From Pelodera strongyloides (lineage: Eukaryota > Nematoda > Chromadorea > Rhabditida > Rhabditidae), in the NCBI GenBank assembly GCA_036852015.1, contig JAANDG010000621.1, forward strand, positions 20,053 through 84,052: DNA of 64,000 nucleotides, read 5' to 3'. Numbering within the stretch: the stretch's first letter is position 1; each line of letters opens with the position of its first letter. Under the pieces are notes generated by a model, which was given only the letters and a program-made list of their open reading frames with translations, ran no database searches and had not been told where the DNA came from. Below are positions 55,901-64,000 of this stretch, in pieces. A program made the position numbers and the translations under genes.

Positions 55901-58900
55901 ACTAGCGCGCGTTCGTTCTCGATGGTCTCGATGTGCGTGCGCAGTTTAATTTAATTTAATGCGCATACTTTAAATTAATGGCGTGTTTTCAATATAAACC
56001 GACGCGCCACAACGGCGCACGCTGTTATGTTGAATACACGAGCTTAATTTAAATTAACGCGCCGTTAATTGAGACCGGAACACTACAGCGCGGGTTCTGC
56101 GTTACAGCGCGACGTTAAATTAAGCTTGACCTAGCGCGCGGCATCGGGTCTCGAAGTGCCGTGCGTAGTTTAAAACTGGCGCGCCACAACATCGCATGAG
56201 TGTTGCAGCGGTCTAAAGTTTAATTTAATGTGCATAATTTAAATTAGGGCGTGTTTTTCAATATAAACTGACGCGCCACAACGGCGCACGGGTTATGTTG
56301 AATACACGCGCTTAATTTAAATTGACGCGCCGTTAATTGGCCGGCACACGCAACGCGGGTTCTGGTTACATCGCGACGTTAAATTAAGCTTGAACTAGCG
56401 CGCGGCATCGGGTCTCGATGTGCCGTGCGTAGTTTAAAACTGGCGCGCCACAACATCGCATGAGTGTTGCAGCGGTCTAAAGTTTAATTTAATGTGCATA
56501 ATTTAAATGAAGGGCGTGTTTTCAATATAAACTGACGCGCCACAACGGCGCACGCGGTTATATTGAATACACGCGCTTAATTTAAATTAACGCGCTCGAT
56601 GTGCCGTGCGTAGTTTAATTGAAAACTGGCGTGCCACAACATCGCATGAGTGTTACAGCGCGCTAAAATTTAATTTAGTGTGCATAATTTAAATGAAGAG
56701 CGCACGCGGTTATGTTGAATTCACGCGCTTAATTTAAGTTAACGGGCCGTGAATTGAGACCGGCACACTACAACGCGGGTTGTGTGTTGCAGCGCGCAAA
56801 GGTTAAATTGAGATTAAACTGTGCGTAGCTTAATTGAAAACTGGCGCGCCACAACATCGCATGGGTGTTGCAGCGCGCTAATGTTTAATTTAGTGTGCAT
56901 AATTTAAATGAAGGGCGTGCTTTCAATTGAACTGACGCGCCACAACGGCGCACGCGGTTATGTTGAATGCACGCGCTTAATTTAAATTAACGCGCCGTGA
57001 ATTGAGACAGGCACACAGCACACTACAACGCGGGTTGTTTGTTGCAGCGCGCAAAGGTTAAATTGAGATTAAACTAGCGCCGACATCGGGTGCAGTGCGT
57101 AGTTTAATTGAAAACTGGCGCGCCACAACATCGCATGAGTGTTGCAGCGCGCTAAAGTTTAATTTAGTGTGCATTCTTTAAACTAAGGGCGTGTTTTCAA
57201 TATGAACTAACGCGCCACAACGGCGCACGCGGTTATGTTGAATTCACGTGCTTAATTTAAATTATAGCGCCGTAAAGTAAGACCGGCATACTACAACGCG
57301 GGTTGGGTGTTGCAGCGCGCAAAGGTTAATTTAATGTGCATAATTTAAATGAAGGGCGTCTTCTCGCTACGGTTTAATTTAATGTGCATAATTTAAATGC
57401 CGTGCGAAGTTTAATTGAAACTGGCGCGCCACAACATCGCATGGGTGTTACAGCGCGCTAAAGCTTAATTTAATGTGCATAATTTAAATGAAGGGCGTGT
57501 TCTCAATATAAACTGACGCGCCACAACGGTGCACGCGGTTATATTGAATACACGCGCTTAATTTAAATTAACGCGCTGTTATAATTATAACCGGCACACT
57601 ACAACGCGGGTTGTGTGTTGCAGCGCGCAAAGGTTAAATTGAGATTAAACTAGCGCGCGACATCGGGTCTCGATGTGCCGTGCGTAGCTTAATTGAAAAC
57701 TGGCGCGCCGCAATATCGCATGAGTGTTGCAGCGCGCTACGGTTTAATTTAATGTGCATAATTTAAATGCCGTGCGAAGTTTAATTGAAACTGGCGCGCC
57801 ACAACATCGCATGGGTGTTGCAGCGCGCTAAAGCTTAATTTAATGTGCATAATTTAAATGAAGGGCGTGTTCTCGCTACGGTTTAATTTAATGTGCATAA
57901 TTTAAATGCCGTGCGAAGTTTAATTGAAACTGGCGCGCCACAACATCGCATGGGTGTTGCAGCGCGTTAAAGCTTAATTTAATGTGCATAATTTAAGTGA
58001 AGGGCGTGTTCTCAATAAAACTGACGCGCCACAACGGTGCACGCGGTATATTGAATACACGCGCTTAATTTAAATTAACGCGCTGTTATAATTATAACCG
58101 GCACACTACAACGCGGGTTGTTTGTTGCAGGCGCAAAGGGTTGAGATTAAACTAGAGCGCGACAGGGGGTCGGGCGATGTGCCGTGCGTATTTAATTGAA
58201 AACTGGCGCGCCCCAACATCGCATGGGTGTTGCAGCGCGCTAAGTTCAAGTAATGTTTATTTAAATGAAGGGCGTGTTCTCAATATAAACTGACGCCCCA
58301 CAACGCGCACGCGGATATTGAATACACGCGTTTAATTTAAATTAACGCGCTGTTATAATTATAACCGGCATACTACAACGCGGGTTGTGTGTTGCAGCGC
58401 GCAGTTAAATTGAGATTAAACTAGCGCGCGACATCGGGTCTCGATGTGCCGTGCGTAGCTTAATTGAAACTGGCGCGCCGCAACATCGCATGAGTGTTGC
58501 AGCGCGCTACGGTTTAATTTAATGTGCATAATTTAAATGCCGTGCGAATTTAATTGAAATGGCACGCCCCAACATCGCATGGTGTTGCAGCGCGCTAAAG
58601 CTTAATTTAGTGTGCATAATTTAAATGAAGGGCGTGGTTTCAATATAAACTGACGCGCCACAACGGCGCACGCGGTTATATTGAATACACGCGCTTAATT
58701 TAAATTACGCGCTCGATGTGCCGTGCGTAGTTTAATTGAAAACTGGCGCGCCACAACATCGCATGGGTGTTGCAGCGCGCTAAAGCTTAATTTAATGTGC
58801 ATAATTTAAATAAAGGGCGTGTTCTCAATATAAACTGACGCGCCACAACGGTGCATGCGGTTATATTGAATACACGCGCTTAATTTAAATTAACGCGCTG

Positions 58901-61775
58901 TTATAATTATAACCGGCACACTACAACGCGGGTTGTGTGTTGCAGCGCGCAAAGGTTAAATCGAGATTAAAATAGCGCGCGTCATCGGGTCTCGATGTGC
59001 CGTGCGTAGTTTAATTGAAAACTGGCGCGCCACAACATCGCATGGGTGTTGCAGCGCGCTAAAGCTTAATTTAATGTGCATAATTTAAATAAAGGGCGTG
59101 TTCTCAATATAAACTGACGCGCCACAACGGTGCATGCGGTTATATTGAATACACGCGCTTAATTTAAATTAACGCGCTGTTATAATTATAACCGGCACAC
59201 TACAACGCGGGTTGTGTGTTGCAGCGCGCAAAGGTTAAATCGAGATTAAAATAGCGCGCGTCATCGGGTCTCGATGTGCCGTGCGTAGTTTGATTGAAAA
59301 CTGGCGCGCCACAACATCGCATGAATGTTGCAGCGCGCTGAAGTTTAATTTAATGTGCATAATTTAAATAAAGGGCGTGTTCTCAATATAAACTGACGCC
59401 CCACAACGGCGCACGCGGATATTGAATACACGCGTTTAATTTAAATTAACGCGCTGTTATAATTATAACCGGCATACTACAACGCGGGTTGTGTGTTGCT
59501 GCGCGCAAAGGTTAAATTGAGATTAAACTAGCGCGCGACATCGGGTCTCGATGTGCCGTGCGTAGCTTAATTGAAAACTGGCGCGCCGCAACATCGCATG
59601 AGTGTTGCAGCGCGCTACGGTTTAATTTAATGTGCATAATTTAAATGCCGTGCGAAGTTTAATTGAAACTGGCGCGCCACAACATCGCATGGGTGTTGCA
59701 GCGCGCTAAAGCTTAATTTAATGTGCATAATTTAAATGAAGGGCGTGTTTTGAATATAAACTGACGCGCCACAACGGCGCACGCGGTTATATTGAATACA
59801 CGCGCTCGATGTGCAGTGCGTAGTTTAATTGAAAACTGGCGCGCCACAACATCGCATGGGTGTTGCAGCGCGCTAAAGCTTAATTTAATGTGCATAATTT
59901 AAATGAAGGGCGTGTTCTCAATATAAACTGACGCGCCACAACGGTGCATGCGGTTATATTGAATACACGCGCTTAATTTAAATTAACGCGCTGTTATAAT
60001 TATAACCGGCACACTACAACGCGGGTTGTGTGTTGCAGCGCGCAAAGGTTAAATTGAGATTAAACTAGCGCGCGACATCGGGTCCCGATGTGCCGTGCGT
60101 AGTTTAATTGAAAACTGGCGCGCCACAACATCGCATGAGTGTTGCAGCGCGCTAAAGTTTAATTTAGTGTGCATAATTTAAATTAAGGGCGTGTTTTCAA
60201 TATAAACTGAGGCGCCACAACGGCGCACGCGGTTATGTTGAATACACTCGATTAATTTAATTAAACGGCTGTTATAATTATAACCGGCACACTACAATGT
60301 GGGTTGTGTGTTGCAGCGCGCACAGGTTAAACTGAGATTAAACTAGCGCGCGTTATCGGTTCTCGATGGTCTCGATGTGCCGTGCGCAGTTTAATTTAAT
60401 TTAATGCGCATACTTTAAATTAATAGCGTGTTTTCAATATAAACTGACGCGCCACAACGGCGCACGCTGTTATGTTGAATACACGCGCTTAATTTAAATT
60501 AACGCGCCGTTAATTGAGACCGGCACACTACAGCGCGGGTTCTGCGTTACAGCGCGACGTTAAATTAAGCTTCACCTAGCGCGCGGCATCGGGTCTCGAT
60601 GTGCCGTGCGTAGTTTAAAACTGGCGCGCCACAACATCGCATGAGTGTTGCAGCGGTCTAAAGTTTAATTTAATGAGCATAATTTAAATTAAGAGCGTGT
60701 TTTCAATATAAACTGACGCGCCACAACGGCGCACGCGGTTATGTTGAATACACGCGCTTAATTTAAATTGACGCGCCGTTAATTGAGACCGGCACACTAC
60801 AACGCGGGTTCTGCGTTACATCGCGACGTTAAATTAAGCTTGAACTAGCGCGCGGCATCGGGTCTCGATGTGCCGTGCGTAGTTTAAAACTGGCGCGCCA
60901 CAACATCGCATAGTGTTGCAGCGGCCTAAAGTTTAATTTAATGTGCATAATTTAAATTAAGGGCGTGTTTTCAATATAAACTGACGCGCCACAACGGCGC
61001 ACGCGGTTATGTTTAATAGACGCGCTTAATTTAAATTAATGCGACGTTAATTGAGACCGGCACTCTACAACGCGGTTTGTGAGTTGCAGCGCGCGAAGGT
61101 TAAATTAAGACTAAACTAGCGCGCGACATCGGGTCGCGATGTGCCGTGCGTAGTTTAATTGAAAACTGGCGCGCCACAACATCGCATGAGTGTTGCAGCG
61201 CGCTAACGTTTAATTTAGTGTGCATAATTTAAATTAAGGACGTGTTTTCAATATAAAAGACGCGCCACAACGGCGCACGCGGTTATGTTGAATACACGCG
61301 CTTAATTTAAATTAACGTGCTGTTATAATTATAACCGGCACTCCACAACGCGGGTTCTGCATTACAGCGCGAGGTTAAATTAAGCTTGAACTAGCGCGCG
61401 ACATCCGGTCCAGATGTGCCGTTCGCAGTTTAATTGAAAACTGGCGCGCCACAACGCCCACAATATCGCATGAGTGTTGCAGCGCGCTAACGTTTAATTT
61501 AGTGTGCATAATTTAAATTAAGGGCGTGTTTTCAATATAAACTGACGCGCCACAACGGCGCACGCGGTTATGTTGAATACACGCGCTTAACTTAAATTAA
61601 CGCGCTGTTATAATTATAACCGGCACTCCACAACGCGGGTTCTGCATTACAGCGCGAGGTTAAATTAAGCTTGAACTAGCGCGCGACATCCGGTCCCGAT
61701 GTGCCGCGCGCAGTTTAATTTAAAACTGGCGCGCCACAACAAATCATGTGTTGCAGCCCGCGCTTCCAATTAAAA
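49655..61775 (+). repeat. Satellite array, ~280-bp unit, GCGC- and TTTAAA-palindrome rich
   Basis: Typical unit (about 280 bp): GCGGGTTGTGTGTTGCAGCG, TAGCGCGCGACATCGGGTCT, CGATGTGCCGTGCGTAG, GGCGCGCCACAACATCGCAT, GTGCATAATTTAAAT, ACTGACGCGCCACAACGGCG and CGCTTAATTTAAATTAACGC. I estimate about forty units from length. The first unit (49655-49912) is reversed; everything after about 50000 is forward. The left 1.5 kb (49.9-51 kb) is the most diverged, the middle the most uniform. Many units contain the 8-bp palindrome GGCGCGCC. There are no coding frames of note. Confidence 0.93.
51901..61000 (+). repeat. Higher-order duplication inside the satellite (~4.45-4.7 kb)
   Basis: Unusual variants recur in the same order: GTGTTACAGCGCGCTAAAAT at 51958 and 56650; GCGCCGACATCGGGTGCAG at about 52417 and 57078; TACAATGTGGGTTGTGTG at 55852 and 60291; the TCTCGATGGTCTCGATGTG variant at 55917 and 60361; GCGTTACAGCGCGACGTTAA at 56098 and 60543. 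So 51.90-56.59 and 56.59-61.0 kb are block copies. Within each, a 362-376-bp repeat (the basic unit plus a ~90-bp hairpin module) dominates. Confidence 0.75.
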
Positions 61776-62440
61776 TTAGACGCATGGCCGCATTTTCACG
61801 TTTATATTACGTAGAACGCATACAATTTGCGTTGATTTACAGTGAGTGCCATATAAGCACGTGGCAGTTATGACACACATCGTTAAATCAAAAAACAACA
61901 ATTTGGTGTGAAAATAAGATGTGCGCACAGCATATTTTCACACCTTACACCAGTGCATGTATTCCAGCATTGCACATATGTGGAGTTCAGTTTAACTCTG
62001 GTATGCCACAGCACTCGTGAGGCGCCAAAAATATAGTTTAATCTATAATAAAATATAACGAGCCACAACGCGACTTGGTGTTGCGCGGTTCATACAGTTG
62101 CGCCTGACGCGCCATAACATTAAGTTTCAGTTTCAGCCCAATTTATGCGGTGCACATTATATTGGGTAATAGTTCACCGCAGCGCATTTTGTTGCAGTGG
62201 TTCTTCATGCTCTTAATCTTTGGCACTCCTACGGACATAACTTCGTACGAATGCACCAACCGTGTTTGTTCCAGATTCTTCGTGTTGTGTCTTCTTTTAT
62301 TCATCCTTCCCTCATTGGGTTTCATCCAGGATTCGGGTCGGGTGCCGCAGGGTTACATTTTACAAACAACCACATAAAATAACACGCAACATGGCTTTCT
62401 ATTTTCACCATTAAACCAACAAGCGATTTGTCAAATAACA
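61500..62440 (-). repeat. Right inverted-repeat arm
   Basis: Reverse complement of the left arm. Its inner part is the last forward satellite unit (to about 61775), its outer part the unique sequence that includes CTTTGGCACTCCTACGGACA at 62219 and GGTTACATTTTACAAACAAC at 62351. Confidence 0.75.
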
Positions 62441-63017
62441 GAAAAAACTCAATTAATACCCGAAACATGCAACAAGGAAGCGATAAATAATTAAATGTGA
62501 CGAGATTGTTGAGCCGTCGCCGAGCAGACGTTGATCACACCACGCAACCTAAAGAGATTCTATGTACCTCGGAACCGGAACCGCACAATGCGGGTATGTC
62601 TGCGGCCGCACTATGCGGGAAAGTACGCGGTCTCTCAGTACAATACTGCAAGCACTTATGTCAGCTTACATCCACTTTTATGGTGCGCGGTACGAGACTT
62701 CAAGTGTTTCTTATACTGTAAAGAAAGAAACACTTACATGAATTAGACCGGCATACGATCAAACTCAAAAACTCATTTCTTATGTTACCGCAGCCAAATC
62801 AGTTCAGTTAATGCACACGAACAAAATTCCTAATTTGTCAAGAGATAGTAACAGTGCCATAGTTTAGGCAGGATACACGTGACAGAGTATTCTATTCAAG
62901 TAACGGTAACGCACGCAAAAGAACGCTAAAATGACGTTAACTGGAAAAATAGCGAAGTGGCAATTTAGAAGTTTCGTAACACAAATATTACTCCAACAGA
63001 AATACAGCCGGACAGAA
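62441..63017. other. Intergenic DNA between satellite element and LINE copy B
   Basis: No gene or repeat recognised. It is unrelated to the DNA 5' of LINE copy A, which helps to place the 5' end of the LINE. Confidence 0.5.
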
Positions 63018-63022
63018 AGACG

Positions 63023-64000
63023 ATGTCCGCCTTCACGCGGTGCAGCACGACAGTCCAAGGACTGCAAAGGACATCTACCCCCCTTCTCCGGACACCAGTT
63101 CGGAAGATCACTCGCGAGATCACTCTCACCCTCACCTTCCTTCACCTATCCTCACCATCACTTTTTTCTACTAAGGGACAGCCCGATTCGGCTGGTCTGT
63201 CCCGATTACTACTTCTTCAAGCCGGAGACGTCGAAGAAAACCCAGGCCCAACCACAACAACATGGCTATGCATCACATGCAAACGCAAAGCTAACACCAA
63301 CTGCGTGCAATGCTCTACATGTCGAAACTGGGTTCACACCAAAAGAATCTGCAGCGGGCTGCATTCAGTGTCACAATACACCCAGGCAACCTTCGCCTGT
63401 CCATCCTGCGCTCTCCCCACTCGCACACCGCCGGCCCCAACGATATCAGGCATCACACCCGCTCTGCCGACACCTGTCACAGCCCCTAAGACCTCGCGGT
63501 CAAAGGGAGCAAACGTCTCGTGCAACTCCTCCAACATCGGCCCTTCGGACATCAGAATCCTGCAATACAACTGCAACGGTATCGCCGGCAAAACGACGGA
63601 GATCCTCGATATCCTCACTCGAAGGAAAATCAACATCGTCGTTCTACAGGAAACCAAACTATCTGCAAGAACGAAGTCGCCGGTCTTACCAGGTTACGCT
63701 CTGATTCGCAAGGATCGCAACGGACCCAACCCTGGTGGAGGCCTTATAACAGGAATCAGCCATGAGTTGAACTACTCCGTCATCCCCTCACCTGCTGACG
63801 CGCATCTGGAGTCTCTCACAATTCGCGTTACGGATGCCAAAGGACAACCTCTTACGATCTCAAACATCTACATCCCACCAGCAAGCTCTTGCGCCCCAGG
63901 ATACGAGGCTGACATCTCTCACTTCCTCCGCAACAGCGATAACTCAATCGTGCTGGGAGATTTCAATGCCCACGACGCTTCCTGGTACTCCAGCAACTCA
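63023..64000 (+). CDS. LINE polyprotein 5' part: 2A, PHD-like finger, APE endonuclease (open to window end)
   Basis: The frame from the ATG at 63023 is open to the window end (326 codons). The 2A motif DVEENPGP is residues 69-76. The finger follows (WLCITCKRKANTNCVQCSTC, then H and C, closing with CPSC). The endonuclease shows QYNCNG, QETKL and GDFNAH. Compared with copy A it has Asn instead of Asp in RRKINIVV and no frameshift in the shared part. It may belong to an active or recently active element; the RT lies outside the window. The ATG was chosen because it is the first one inside the region conserved between copies. Confidence 0.88.
   Translation, partial: MSAFTRCSTTVQGLQRTSTPLLRTPVRKITREITLTLTFLHLSSPSLFSTKGQPDSAGLSRLLLLQAGDVEENPGPTTTTWLCITCKRKANTNCVQCSTCRNWVHTKRICSGLHSVSQYTQATFACPSCALPTRTPPAPTISGITPALPTPVTAPKTSRSKGANVSCNSSNIGPSDIRILQYNCNGIAGKTTEILDILTRRKINIVVLQETKLSARTKSPVLPGYALIRKDRNGPNPGGGLITGISHELNYSVIPSPADAHLESLTIRVTDAKGQPLTISNIYIPPASSCAPGYEADISHFLRNSDNSIVLGDFNAHDASWYSSNS
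63227..63250 (+). other. 2A ribosome-skipping motif, copy B (DVEENPGP)
   Basis: Same place and same upstream residues (LLLLQAG) as in copy A, but with Glu rather than Gly at the variable position before NPGP. Both fit DxExNPGP. Keeping the required residues while the free position differs is what selection on skipping would give, though two copies are not proof. Confidence 0.87.

Larger units (their letters stand above)
48990..62440. mobile_element. ~13.4-kb inverted-repeat-bounded satellite element
   Basis: Two arms, 48990-49912 and about 61500-62440, are inverted copies at roughly 75-80% identity by eye. They include AAAATAGAAA.GCCA.TGTTG (outer), GGAGTGCCAAAGAT, TGCACCG.ATAAATTGGGCT, CATCTTATTTTC.CACC and GCGTTCTACG.AATATGAACG (inner). 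Between the arms is a satellite array and no open frame of note. The outer ends fade near 48990 and 62440, and no target-site duplication could be made out. This could be a non-autonomous DNA transposon whose inside expanded into satellite, or a satellite locus ended by an inversion. Confidence 0.7.
63018..64000 (+). mobile_element. APE-type non-LTR retrotransposon with 2A motif, copy B, cut by window edge
   Basis: The plus strand carries the 5' kilobase of the same LINE family as copy A, over 90% identical by eye. Homology starts a few bases before the ATG at 63023, as in copy A. The part in view covers the 2A, the PHD-like finger and the endonuclease up to just past GDFNAH. The two copies face away from each other, 60 kb apart. 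Confidence 0.9.

Noticed and set aside
49655..61775. CRISPR-like or coding repeat array
   Set aside because: Units are long (about 280 bp), without repeat-spacer structure, and have no open frame. The eukaryotic context also rules out CRISPR.

Overview
The window looks like nuclear DNA from an intron-rich eukaryote, most likely a marine invertebrate or a close relative. The evidence is GT-AG introns of about 100-600 bp with T-rich acceptors, a tRNA-derived SINE, hAT-like and TTAA-flanked MITEs, a long satellite, and two copies of an APE-type non-LTR retrotransposon (LINE) whose protein carries a 2A ribosome-skipping motif. That LINE architecture is known from sea urchins, amphioxus and molluscs. 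The species cannot be fixed from the sequence. There are no prokaryotic operons, rRNAs, CRISPR arrays or recognisable viral genes.

Layout. 1-2296: a minus-strand LINE copy, cut by the window edge and frameshifted in its reverse transcriptase. 2297-6598: intergenic DNA with one 300-bp inverted-repeat element and a duplicated tRNA-derived SINE. 6599-18100: the one convincing host gene, reconstructed here as 26 plus-strand exons encoding about 1,038 residues. It is Pro/Ala-rich, then Ser/acidic, and probably nuclear. From exon 5 on every intron is phase 1, and a block of five exons (14-18) is repeated as exons 19-23. Its introns hold most of the small transposons.

18.4-31.3 kb: no standard gene, but many exon-like segments with good splice sites, several tandemly duplicated. 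These include a KDVIPL-type motif exon family and hairpin-bearing segments with compensatory changes. 32.5-33.3 kb: a purine-rich minisatellite with G-quadruplex motifs. 33.6-39.4 kb: scattered exon-like pieces. 39.5-48.4 kb: a tandem array of two alternating exon-like modules (A and B) whose splice borders are kept while reading frames are not.

48.99-62.44 kb: a roughly 13.4-kb structure bounded by diverged terminal inverted repeats of about 0.9 kb that enclose a 12-kb satellite of about 280-bp units. One unit lies inverted inside the left arm, so the arms include satellite sequence. 63.02-64.0 kb: a second, intact-looking 5' part of the same LINE family, on the plus strand.

A common theme is growth by tandem duplication of exon-intron blocks at three neighbouring plus-strand loci. 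Splice junctions, exon phases and repeat boundaries were read by eye. No expression or homology search supports them.
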